Part shown: piece by piece, positions 16,091 to 24,232 of the stretch | Layout of the letters: every line of letters begins with the position of its first letter | Position numbering within the stretch: the first letter of the stretch is position 1 | NCBI RefSeq assembly: GCF_001613425.1 | Contig: NZ_BDCI01000004.1 | Coordinates: forward strand, 558,001-622,000 | Direction: 5' to 3' | Length of the DNA: 64,000 nt | Source: Nocardia vulneris | Lineage (GTDB): Bacteria; Actinomycetota; Actinomycetes; Mycobacteriales; Mycobacteriaceae | The notes under the pieces: model-generated | Seen by the model: only the letters and a program-made list of their open reading frames with translations | Told to the model about the DNA's origin: nothing | Database searches by the model: none | Position numbers and translations under genes: made by a program

Positions 16091-19051
16091 GTGCATTTCG
16101 AGGTGTTGGGCGAGGTCAAGGGGTGGCGCGGGGAGGCGCCGCTGCACCTGGGACCTCCGCAGCGCAGGGCCGTGCTCGCGGCCCTGCTGCTGCGTGCCGG
16201 AAACGCGGTGACCGCGGCCGAGTTGGTCGAGGGGATCTGGGGCGAGCGGCCGGTGCCGCGCGCGATCGCGGCGCTGCGGACCCACGTCGCGCAGCTGCGC
16301 CGCGCACTCGAGCCCGGCCGCGCGGCCCGGGCGCCCTCGACCGTGCTGGTCTCGGTCGGCGACGGCTACGCGCTGCGCATCGCGCCCCAGGCCACCGATG
16401 TGGCGGAGGTGGAACGGCTCGTCGCGGCGGCCGGGCAGGTCCGGGACCGCGATCCCGCCGCGGCCCGCGCGAAACTGGTTGCCGCCCTGAGCAAATGGCA
16501 GGGCAATGCGCTGAGTGGACTGCCGGGACCGTTCGCGGAACGGCAACGGATCCGGCTCGAGCAGTGGCGGCTGGCCATCCTGGAGGATCGGCTCGCCCTC
16601 GATATCGAGACCGGTCACAGCTCGGCCGCCGTTGCCGAACTAGGCCCGCTGATCGAGGAATACCCACTGCGCGAACGCTTCCGGGCGCTGCTGATGACCG
16701 CGCTGTATCACTGCGGACGGCAGTCCGACGCACTGCACGCGTACGCCCAGGCTCGACGGGCCCTGGTCGACGGGGTCGGGGTAGAGCCGGGGCCGGAATT
16801 GTCAGTGGTGCACGAGCGGATCCTGCGCGGGGCGATGCCGCCGATCGCCGCGAGCGGCGGCTCCGACGCGCCGTCCGACTCGTCCAGCGGGACCGCCGCG
16901 TTCGAATCGACGACCCGATCGGGTGCGGGCATCGAACGCGGGCTCGATCCCGTACCCGCGCAATTGCCGCCCGATATCGCCGATTTCACCGGACGCGAGC
17001 AACTCGTCGCCGAACTGGCCGACCAGTTGACCGGTGCGGGTAGCGCCGTGGCGATCTCGGCGGTCGGCGGCATGGGCGGGGTCGGCAAGACGACACTCGC
17101 ACTGCACGTGGCACATCGGGTGCGGGATCGGTTCCCGGACGGGCAGCTGTACGCCAACCTGCACGGTGTCGACCCGGTACCCACTCCCCCGGGCGCCGCG
17201 CTCGGCGGCTTCCTGCGGGCGCTCGGCGTCGCCGAGGGCGATATCCCCTCGACGGTGGACGAGCGTGCCGCCGAGCTGCGAACCAGGCTGTCCGGCAAGC
17301 GAATCCTGATGGTGCTCGACAATGCCAGGGACTACAGCCAGGTGGCGCCGCTGCTCGCCGGGTCCGCGGTGCTGATCACCAGCCGATCCGCGCTTACCGA
17401 ACTACCCGCGGTGACCCGCACCCGGCTCGACGTGCTCGACGAGGCGGAGGCGACGACGCTGCTCGTGCACATTCTCGGCGCGGATCGGGTCGCCGCCGAG
17501 GCGGAGTCGGCGCGGGAGGTGGTGGCCCAGTGCGGGTTCCTGCCGCTGGCGGTGCGCATCGTCGGGGCTCGGCTCGCGGTCCGGCCGCAGTGGACGATCG
17601 CGTCGTTCGCGGCGCGGCTGGCCGACGAGAAGAACCGGCTGGACGTGCTCAAGACCGGTGAACTCGCGGTGGAGGCCGCGTTCCATCTCGGCTACGGTCA
17701 GCTCACCGAGCGCCAGGCCAAGGCATTTCGCACGCTGGCGCTCGCGCAGGTGCCCGACCTCTCGGTCGACGGCATCGCGGCGATCCTCGGCCTCACCGAA
17801 CCCGAGGCCGAGCAGGTGTGCGAATCACTGGTCGATCTCAGTCTTTTGGAGACCACCACGCCCGGCCGCTACCGATTCCATGATCTGCTGCGCCTTTTCG
17901 CGTGCGGGCTGGCCGACGAGGACGAATCGGCCGTGCTCGTCCGCGTGCTCGACTACCACCTCGCGAGTGCGCGCAATCTGCTCAGCGCGATCGACTACAG
18001 CAACACGGCCCGCCTGCTCGTCCCGACCACCGCGGCGGGTCGCGCGTTCTGCGGCGGCTCGGATGGCCAGGCGTGGAACGACATCGAGCGCCCCGTCGTG
18101 ATCGCGCTGCATCAGCAGGCGGCCCGCATCGGTGGACGCGCGCTGGAGGTGGCGGCCGATCTCGCCTGGGTGATGGCCGAACTGATGGACGCGGGCACCC
18201 GCGCCCGGGAGCTGTCCCGCGCGCTGGAGTCGTTGCTGGACACCGCCATTGTCGAGGACAATCACGGCGCCGAACGACGGATCAGGACGGCGCTCGGCGC
18301 GCTGCTCCAGGTGGGCCTCGGGGAGGTCGAGGCGAGCCTGCCGCATCTGCGTGCGGTCTCGGGCCCGACGACGAGCGATGTCGAGCGCAGGCTCTCGGTG
18401 CTCGCCTCGGTATTGCTCGGCGTCGCCGCCCGGCGGCTCGGCGATGCCGACGCGTCGCATCGGCATTTCGAGCACGCGACCGAACTCACGCGCGCGCTCG
18501 GCGATCGGTCGATGGAGGCGTGGTGCCTGGCCCTGGTCACCCGGACCTACTGCGAGGCAGGGCAATACGAGGAAGCGGTGCGGATGGCGGGCCGGGCGAT
18601 CGCGCTGGCGCGGGAATCGTCGAACCCGGTGGCACTCGGCTGGGCCACCCATGAGCTCGCCGCGACGCTGTCGATGCGCGGCGAGCACGGTCGCGCCATC
18701 GAGCTCGGCACCGATGCGGTGCACGCGGCGCAGCGCAACGGGGTACGCCTGTGGGAGGGCTGGGCCCGCACCAGGCTGGCCCAGATCCAGCTGCGGGCGG
18801 GCAATGTGGCCGAGGCGCAGGCGAACGCGGCGGACGCGCTGCACCTGCTGACCAAAGCCGCCGATCCGATCGATCGGGCTCGCGCGATGGCCTTGCACGC
18901 GGCCGCGCTCGCGGCACAGGGCAGGCGGGCGCGCGCCGAGCAGGAGTTCCGCGAGGCGGCCGAGATCTTCCGTCGCGCCGGACTCTCGGCGCCGACCATC
19001 GATCGGCTGTTCGGCACCGGCGGGCAGAACCCCGAGTCGGCGGGCGAATAA
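16091..19051 (+). CDS. AfsR/SARP-type regulator with BTAD, NB-ARC ATPase and TPR domains
   Basis: This protein has about 986 residues and three regions. Residues 1-95 are a winged-helix DNA-binding domain (LGPPQRRAVLAALLLRAG, AIAALRTHVAQLRRALEPG). Residues about 100-245 are the BTAD domain. Residues about 300-600 are an NB-ARC ATPase with P-loop GGMGGVGKTT near residue 326. The rest forms TPR-like helical repeats. AfsR relatives activate secondary metabolism or stress genes after ATP-dependent assembly. GGGAGG suits a GTG start at 16091 better than the TTG one codon earlier. No biosynthetic cluster is seen nearby, so the target is unknown. Confidence 0.88.
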   Translation: MHFEVLGEVKGWRGEAPLHLGPPQRRAVLAALLLRAGNAVTAAELVEGIWGERPVPRAIAALRTHVAQLRRALEPGRAARAPSTVLVSVGDGYALRIAPQATDVAEVERLVAAAGQVRDRDPAAARAKLVAALSKWQGNALSGLPGPFAERQRIRLEQWRLAILEDRLALDIETGHSSAAVAELGPLIEEYPLRERFRALLMTALYHCGRQSDALHAYAQARRALVDGVGVEPGPELSVVHERILRGAMPPIAASGGSDAPSDSSSGTAAFESTTRSGAGIERGLDPVPAQLPPDIADFTGREQLVAELADQLTGAGSAVAISAVGGMGGVGKTTLALHVAHRVRDRFPDGQLYANLHGVDPVPTPPGAALGGFLRALGVAEGDIPSTVDERAAELRTRLSGKRILMVLDNARDYSQVAPLLAGSAVLITSRSALTELPAVTRTRLDVLDEAEATTLLVHILGADRVAAEAESAREVVAQCGFLPLAVRIVGARLAVRPQWTIASFAARLADEKNRLDVLKTGELAVEAAFHLGYGQLTERQAKAFRTLALAQVPDLSVDGIAAILGLTEPEAEQVCESLVDLSLLETTTPGRYRFHDLLRLFACGLADEDESAVLVRVLDYHLASARNLLSAIDYSNTARLLVPTTAAGRAFCGGSDGQAWNDIERPVVIALHQQAARIGGRALEVAADLAWVMAELMDAGTRARELSRALESLLDTAIVEDNHGAERRIRTALGALLQVGLGEVEASLPHLRAVSGPTTSDVERRLSVLASVLLGVAARRLGDADASHRHFEHATELTRALGDRSMEAWCLALVTRTYCEAGQYEEAVRMAGRAIALARESSNPVALGWATHELAATLSMRGEHGRAIELGTDAVHAAQRNGVRLWEGWARTRLAQIQLRAGNVAEAQANAADALHLLTKAADPIDRARAMALHAAALAAQGRRARAEQEFREAAEIFRRAGLSAPTIDRLFGTGGQNPESAGE

Positions 19052-19297
19052 TAACGAACGTTTATTCGATATTTATCGGTTGCTGAACAACAGCTGGCAT
19101 TCTGCTTTATCGATGTGACCACACCATCGCCAGTGGTGGACAGGGATGATCCGTGCGGAACTGGGACCGCCCGGAAACCGAGACCGGGAGGGCGGGGCCG
19201 GGACCGCGTCCACTCGCGTTCGAGGGGTGCGCGAGGCGCAGCGCGTGCCCGTTACTCGACCCCTGTCCACCACCCTTCTCCCTGTTCCAGGCGGAAC

Positions 19298-20287
19298 TCA
19301 CAGCGCGACAACCAATTTGCCGGTCGCTGCGCCGGATTCCAGGTAGGCGTGGGCTTCTCGGATCTGCTCGAGCGAGAAAACGCGATCCACCGGAACGGTG
19401 CTGCGGCCGGCCGCCACCGCATCGAGGAAACCCTGCAGGATGTCTGCCGGGAGGTCGCTCGCGTCGCCGCCGTAGGCGGTGAGTCGCACGCCCTGCGGCA
19501 GATAACCGATGGGATAGAAGTTCTCGACTATCCATTCGTTGGACAGCATCCCGGTGAAGCAGACGACGCCGTGGACCTTGGTGGCGCGCAAGGTATCCGG
19601 CAGTGTCGGCGTGCCCACCAGTTCGAGTGCGGTATCGACGCCGTCGGGGAACAGCTCGCGGACCCGAGCGGCGACCGCGCCGTCATCGATCAGCACATGA
19701 TCGACGCCGAACTGGTGCAGCGCTTCGGCTTTCGCCGGATTCCGGGTGGTGGCCAGGACCGTCATGCCGCGCTGAGCGGCCAGCACGGCGGTGGCCGCGC
19801 CGACCGAGGAACTGCCGCCCCGGATCAGGATCGACTGCCCCGGCCGACCATCGAGGCCGATGGTCAAAGAACCGTAGGCGGTTTGCAGCATCTCCGGGAC
19901 CGCGCCGAGGGTGGGCCAGGCCAGCGAGCTGGTGAACGAAAGCACCTGACCGGCCGGGACACAGGTGTATTCGGCGTACCCACCGTCGAAGGTGCGGCCC
20001 ATACCGCCCATCATCGCCATCACCTGACTGCCGACCGCGAATTCGCCGCCGGGACAGGCGGCGACGACGCCGGTCGCCTCGATGCCCGGCACCCGCGGAA
20101 ACGTCACTCCTTCCGCCAGACCCAGTCTGGTGTGCAGCTCGGACCGGTTGAGCCCGAACGCTTTCACCTGGATCAGCACCTCACCCGGCCGGGGCGCAGG
20201 AACCGGCAGCTGCCGCACGTGCAGGGCCTCGACCGGGCCGGGGCCATCGAGCACGACGGCGCGCATGGTGTCGGGAACAACGGACAT
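19298..20287 (-). CDS. Zinc-independent quinone oxidoreductase/alcohol dehydrogenase (MDR family)
   Basis: From the ATG at 20287 this 329-residue protein has an N-terminal GroES-like domain (MRAVVLDGPGPVEALHV, FPRVPGIEATGVV) and a nucleotide-binding domain (ILIRGGSSSVGAATAVLAAQRGMTVLATTRNP). It lacks the zinc cysteines, so it fits the NADPH:quinone oxidoreductase branch. It starts 5 nt after the MarR stop, so the two are one operon and MarR probably controls it. It is likely to act in detoxification of reactive quinones or electrophiles. Confidence 0.88.
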   Translation of the reverse strand: MSVVPDTMRAVVLDGPGPVEALHVRQLPVPAPRPGEVLIQVKAFGLNRSELHTRLGLAEGVTFPRVPGIEATGVVAACPGGEFAVGSQVMAMMGGMGRTFDGGYAEYTCVPAGQVLSFTSSLAWPTLGAVPEMLQTAYGSLTIGLDGRPGQSILIRGGSSSVGAATAVLAAQRGMTVLATTRNPAKAEALHQFGVDHVLIDDGAVAARVRELFPDGVDTALELVGTPTLPDTLRATKVHGVVCFTGMLSNEWIVENFYPIGYLPQGVRLTAYGGDASDLPADILQGFLDAVAAGRSTVPVDRVFSLEQIREAHAYLESGAATGKLVVAL

Positions 20288-20292
20288 TCGAA

Positions 20293-20763
20293 TCACTCCT
20301 TGTAGTTCTCCGCCGCAGCGGCGGAGTTGGCGGAACGGAGCAGGCGCAACGTGGCGTCGAGCCGCTCCAGCGAGTCGGGGCCGAGAACGGCTCCGACCCG
20401 TTCGGCGAGTTCTGCCTCGGCGGTCGCGGTGGCGGCGCGAAGCATGCGGGTACCGCTGGGCGTCAACGTGATTCGCGGCGATCGGCCGTCCGCCGGATCC
20501 CGGGTACGTTCGGCATAACCGGCCGCCTGCACCCGATCCACGATTTTGCTGGCACCACCCTCGGTGATCGTCAACGCCTCGGCGACGTCCCGCACCCGCG
20601 CCCCACCGAGCCGATCCGCGACGCGCATCATCTCGAACCACGGCACCGGAAGCTCGTGCTCGGCCCGCAACCGACGCTCCACGGCGTTCCACAGCAGGAT
20701 CTCGACCCGCACCAGCTGGTCGAACAGTTCGACCAGACGCGCTTCCGGCATTCGACACTCCAT
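20293..20763 (-). CDS. MarR-family transcriptional regulator
   Basis: This protein of up to 156 residues carries a MarR winged helix: VRDVAEALTITEGGASKIVDRVQAAGYAERTRDPADGRSPRITLTPSG, with the typical D-x-R-S/x-P wing. Two ATG codons compete. The one at 20763 has AGGGA almost touching it. The one at 20751 (MPEARL) has GGAG at normal spacing and may be the real start. It is the first gene of an operon with the quinone oxidoreductase. The repeat-rich region begins right upstream. Confidence 0.85.
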   Translation of the reverse strand: MECRMPEARLVELFDQLVRVEILLWNAVERRLRAEHELPVPWFEMMRVADRLGGARVRDVAEALTITEGGASKIVDRVQAAGYAERTRDPADGRSPRITLTPSGTRMLRAATATAEAELAERVGAVLGPDSLERLDATLRLLRSANSAAAAENYKE

Positions 20764-20919
20764 TCCCTGTCACGTTGCTTTGCCTGTTCGGGCTGTGGGT
20801 TTTGCAGCTCCGGATGGGATCTACCGGGATTACCCCGCGTCGACTCCGCAGATATTGTTTCCATGGAATGGAACGTGAGAGGGGTGTCGTTTGTTCCTCG
20901 CGTCGTCAGGCGAGGGTGG

Positions 20920-21019
20920 GGTTCTGGAGAGAGTTGCGTTTGGGGTGGTGGGGTTCCGGAGAGAATGTTGCGTTCGGGGTGGTTAGGTTCTGGAGAGAAA
21001 GTTGCGTTTGGGCTTGTTG
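20920..21019. repeat. Three tandem copies of a 32-34 bp repeat
   Basis: Copies begin at 20920, 20952 and 20986. Each has the core GGTTCYGGAGAGA, then GTTGCGTTYGGGGTGGT, with small insertions between copies. They lie about 150 bp upstream of the MarR start in a gene-free stretch. On the minus strand an open frame reads through them as a SLQNPT-like peptide repeat, but no gene is supported. Confidence 0.7.
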
Positions 21020-21074
21020 GCTGGCTCCCGAAGTTCGCCGGGCACAGTCAGGTGTTCCTGCCGCGGGAGTTACA

Positions 21075-21179
21075 CGGATAGTGCTGGGCGCGTCGGGTGC
21101 CGTTCCCGGCTGTAGGCGCGCGCCGGGTGCGCGGTGTCGCGTCCCGGCGTGGTCGCCTGGCTGTGGTGCCGTTCTCGAG
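21075..21179. repeat. Left arm of a ~105-bp imperfect inverted repeat
   Basis: This stretch pairs with the reverse complement of 21678-21781. By eye about 80% of positions agree, including GTGCTGGGCGCGTCG at one end and CTCGAG at the other. The arms enclose about 500 bp holding a hairpin and a duplicated 150-bp block. Confidence 0.7.
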
Positions 21180-21225
21180 CGCTTCTTTTCGGGGGCGGGC
21201 GGATGGTGTGCGGGCGCTTTGGGAT

Positions 21226-21297
21226 CTGCACCAGTTCTCGGGACTTGCACCGGTTGTGGGCGTCCAGAAAGGGTGTAGATCCCGAGAATTGGTGCAG
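21226..21297. repeat. 18-bp stem hairpin with 36-nt loop
   Basis: Positions 21226-21243 (CTGCACCAGTTCTCGGGA) pair with 21280-21297 (TCCCGAGAATTGGTGCAG). Seventeen of 18 positions match and the other is a G-T wobble. No T-tract follows on either strand, so a simple terminator is unlikely. Confidence 0.7.
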
Positions 21298-21331
21298 CTG
21301 TGGGGTTTCCGCGTGTCGACACGCACCAAGC

Positions 21332-21650
21332 TGTCGCTTGGTACATGCCGACCCGGGGCTTCTGACGTGATCAGCTGCGCGTGATAGTGCGGCCGGGGGC
21401 TTCACAGACCGTCTCTACGGTTCACAGCAGCTGCACCCCCTGTGAACCGCATGGAAACTCTGTGAACCCCTACTACTTGTCGCTTGGTACACAGCGACCT
21501 GGGGCGGGTTTCCGGCGCGATCGGCTGCGCGCGATAGCGCAGCCGGGGGCTCCACAGACCGTCTCTACGGTTCACAGCAGCTGCACCCCCTGTGAACCGC
21601 ATCGAAACTCTGTGAACCCACCCACCTATCTGCCGCTTGGTCCAGACAAA
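21332..21650. repeat. Two-and-a-bit direct copies of a ~150-bp block with GGTTCACAG palindromes
   Basis: Copy A is 21332-21477, copy B 21478-21630, and a third copy starts at 21631 and stops after about 20 bp. Each full copy opens with TGTCGCTTGGTAC. Each contains a nearly 50-bp identical core with GGTTCACAG-N12-CTGTGAACC (first at 21419-21448), then another CTGTGAACC about 11 bp on. Confidence 0.75.
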
Positions 21651-21677
21651 CCCGACCACCCTCCCTTTCCCAAGCCG

Positions 21678-21781
21678 CTCGAGACGCAACCACAGCCAGA
21701 TGACCACGCCGGAACCAGACACCGCGCACCTGACCTGCACCTACAGCCGGGTACGGCACACGACGCGCCCAGCATAATCCG
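21678..21781. repeat. Right arm of the ~105-bp inverted repeat
   Basis: This is the reverse-complement partner of 21075-21179. It runs from CTCGAG (21678) to ATAATCCG (21781), directly before the first 88-bp tandem repeat. Confidence 0.7.
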
Positions 21782-21788
21782 GTGCAAA

Positions 21789-22086
21789 CCTGGGACGGGC
21801 TACACATCACGGGTAGTCGCCACGCCCAAAACCCGCACCGCCCAGTCAAACTCAGCACGCCAAGTCCGACGCGCACACCTGGTACGGGCTACGCCTTCAC
21901 GGGTAGTCTTCACGCCCAAAACTGCCACCACCCAACCAGACTCGACACACCAAGTCCGCGCGAGAGCCTGGGACGGGCACACCATCACGGGCAGCCATCA
22001 CGCCTAAACCCCTACGGCCCAGCTGAACTCAGCAGACCTGTCCGGCCTGTGAACCTGGGGCGGGGCACCACCACGGACAGTCGCGC
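21789..22086. repeat. Tandem array of 3.4 copies of an ~88-bp repeat
   Basis: Copies begin at 21789, 21878, 21967 and 22054, with periods of 89, 89 and 87 bp. Each begins CCTGGKRCGGGC, followed by ATCACGGGTAGTC-like and CACGCCCAAAAC-like segments, with scattered substitutions. The fourth copy is cut short near the end of the TAP-like hydrolase gene. No gene with recognisable homology lies in the array. Confidence 0.75.
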
Positions 22087-22118
22087 TTGGACCGAGCCGC
22101 CCGGCTGCGGGGACGGGC

Positions 22119-23558
22119 TTACGGGCAGGTTGTTCTGCGGTCTGGCACGACTCCGTCGCGCAGGTAGGCGTTCACTGTTCGGTCGACGCAGGCGTCTACT
22201 CCGCCGTAGGCGCCGTGGCCGACGCCGTGGTAGGTGAGGAGGAGGGCGGAGGGGAGGGCTTGGGCTAGTTCGGTTACCCAGGCGAGGGGGGCTTCTGGGT
22301 CGCCGGTGTTGCCGATCAAGAGGATGGGGGGTGCGCCTGCGGCGCCCAGTGGGGCGCGGCCGACGCCGTGGACCGGCCAGTAGGTGCATTCGGCTAGGCG
22401 GAGGGCGGTCAGTTCGCCGAAACGTGGTGCTGTCGCCGCGAACTCGGGCAGTAGGGCGCGGACGTGGGCGACGGAATAGACGTCCGGGTAGTCGGCGCAG
22501 TTCGCGGCGGTGTTGATGGCGGCGAAGTTGGAGCGGGTGCCGTCGGGGCGCAGGCCGGCGAAAAGGTCGGCGTAGCCGACGAGTTCGTCGCCGCTGCCGG
22601 AGATGGCTTGGGCGAGGGCAGTGATCAGGTGCGGCCAGGCCTCGGGCGCGGCGGCACCGAGACCCAGTCCGGCGGTCGCGACCGATCGGGTGAGCGGTGT
22701 ACCGCGCCCGGTGGGCAGCGGCGACATCTCCGTGCGGGCGAGGAAGTCGTCGACCCGGTCCAGCGCCTCCGCCACGGTTGCGCCGAGTGGGCAATTCCCC
22801 TGGGCGACACAGAAAGCGAGGAAGTCGCGCAGTGCTGTCTCACTGCCCGCGGACTGATCTAGCAAGCTCTGCCGAAAGGTGCGCAGCGGGGTGCCGGGCG
22901 CGTCGAGCAGCATGCGTCCGACCCGCTCCGGGAAGAGCGTGGCGTACGCGGCACCGAGCTGCCCGCCGTAGGAGACGCCGAGGTAGTTGAGCCGGTCGTC
23001 ATTCACCGCGGCCCGGACGAGATCGAGATCGCGCGCGGAGTCGAACAATCCGACGTGCGGCAGCAGGTCCCCGGAACCAGCAACGCACGAGTCGGCGAAT
23101 TGCCTGCTGCTCGCGTCGATCGCGTCCCACTCCGCGTCTGTGCGCGGAACGCGTTCGGGCAGTGCGGTTTCCGTGCAGACGACCGGGGTGCTGCGACCCG
23201 CCCCGCGCGGATCCCAGGACACCAGGTCGTACCGGTCGAGCAGGGCGGAGAACCGGGTGGCTACGCCCCCAACGGTTTCCAGGCCGGAACCGCCGGGTCC
23301 GCCGGGGTTGTAGACCAACGAGCCGAGCCGCTTCGCCGGATCGGCGCTGCGGGTGCGGATCAGCGCGAGCTCGATCGTGCCCGCACCGGGATCGCGATAG
23401 TCCCGGGCGGCGGCGATCGTCGTGCATTCCCACTGCCGTCCGTCGTCCGCGACGCCCGGACACGGCGACCACGCGGGCCCGGCCGGGCCGGACGGCGCTG
23501 CCGAACAGGCCCCGGCGGCGAGCGCCACGACCGCGAGTACCGCCCCGAACCACCGCAT
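22119..23558 (-). CDS. Secreted TAP-like alpha/beta hydrolase (peptidase S33 family)
   Basis: From the ATG at 23558 (GGAGAAC just upstream) this is a 479-residue protein. The N-terminus MRWFGAVLAVVALAAGACSAAP is a signal sequence; the cysteine may be lipidated, although the lipobox (AGAC) is poor. The body shows YNPGGPGGSG, LVSWDPRGAGRS, nucleophile GVSYGGQ, acid loop GNTGDPEAPLAW and histidine YHGVGHGAYGG. These are features of tripeptidyl aminopeptidase-like enzymes with a TAP C-terminal domain. It probably cleaves N-terminal peptides or esters outside the cell. It is divergent from a TetR regulator. Confidence 0.88.
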   Translation of the reverse strand: MRWFGAVLAVVALAAGACSAAPSGPAGPAWSPCPGVADDGRQWECTTIAAARDYRDPGAGTIELALIRTRSADPAKRLGSLVYNPGGPGGSGLETVGGVATRFSALLDRYDLVSWDPRGAGRSTPVVCTETALPERVPRTDAEWDAIDASSRQFADSCVAGSGDLLPHVGLFDSARDLDLVRAAVNDDRLNYLGVSYGGQLGAAYATLFPERVGRMLLDAPGTPLRTFRQSLLDQSAGSETALRDFLAFCVAQGNCPLGATVAEALDRVDDFLARTEMSPLPTGRGTPLTRSVATAGLGLGAAAPEAWPHLITALAQAISGSGDELVGYADLFAGLRPDGTRSNFAAINTAANCADYPDVYSVAHVRALLPEFAATAPRFGELTALRLAECTYWPVHGVGRAPLGAAGAPPILLIGNTGDPEAPLAWVTELAQALPSALLLTYHGVGHGAYGGVDACVDRTVNAYLRDGVVPDRRTTCP

Positions 23559-23586
23559 CACCGTTCTCCGCTTTCTCAGCACGACT

Positions 23587-23626
23587 GTATTGGTAATGAA
23601 AGCTAGCACAGTTGTGTTACAAATAC
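23587..23626. promoter_or_regulatory. Inverted repeat GTATTGGTAA-N20-TTACAAATAC
   Basis: The ten-base arms (23587-23596 and 23617-23626) match at nine positions. They lie between the divergent hydrolase and TetR genes, right at the regulator start. This is a likely TetR operator. Confidence 0.5.
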
Positions 23627-23629
23627 GAG

Positions 23630-24232
23630 GTGGCTCGAACCGTGGACCAGCAGGCGCACCAGCAGCGACGGCACGCGATCGCCGAAGCCGCGTGGCGGGT
23701 GATCCAGCGCGACGGACTCGAACACGCCTCGGTACGCAAGGTCGCCACCGAGGCCGGGGTGTCGATGGGCAGCCTGCGGCACTACTTCTCCACCCAGTCC
23801 GAGTTGCTCGCGTTCTCGCTCGGCATGGTCGGCGAGGGCATGATGGACCGGATCCGGCAGCTGGACCTGGCCGCCGACCCGGTCGACCGAGCGGCGCAGA
23901 TCCTGCTCACCGGCCTACTGCCGACCGGCCCGCGGCAACATACGGTGACCAAGGTCTGGCTGGCCTTCCTGGGCCGCGTGCTGACCGAGCCCGCCTTGCG
24001 GCAGAGCAGCGACGAACTGTACGATGCCACAGCGGAACTCGTCGCGTGGGTGCTCGACGAACTCGCCGCGAGCGGAGTCCTGCGCGCCGGCCTCGATCTC
24101 GAACGGGAAGCCCAACGGCTCTATGTCTTCGTCGACGGCCTCACCGTGCAAGCCCTGATCCGCCCGGAAAAGGTTCCCCCGGAACGTGTTCGGGCGCTGC
24201 TCCGCGAGCACCTCGATCAACTGTGCCGCTGA
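23630..24232 (+). CDS. TetR-family regulator (BetI-like C-terminus)
   Basis: About 200 residues from a GTG at 23630 (an earlier GTG at 23612 is possible but would overlap the inverted repeat). [50 protein letters not shown] is the TetR helix-turn-helix, and the rest resembles the TetR_C_6/BetI domain. It is divergent from the TAP-like hydrolase, which it probably controls through the inverted repeat 23587-23626. Its last 92 bp overlap, in opposite orientation, the end of the sigma-like gene. Confidence 0.88.
   Translation: MARTVDQQAHQQRRHAIAEAAWRVIQRDGLEHASVRKVATEAGVSMGSLRHYFSTQSELLAFSLGMVGEGMMDRIRQLDLAADPVDRAAQILLTGLLPTGPRQHTVTKVWLAFLGRVLTEPALRQSSDELYDATAELVAWVLDELAASGVLRAGLDLEREAQRLYVFVDGLTVQALIRPEKVPPERVRALLREHLDQLCR

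Noticed and set aside
20906..22007. Open frames through the repeat region, with repeated peptides on both strands
   Set aside because: They arise because tandem repeats in GC-rich DNA stay open; no ribosome site, domain or normal codon pattern supports them.
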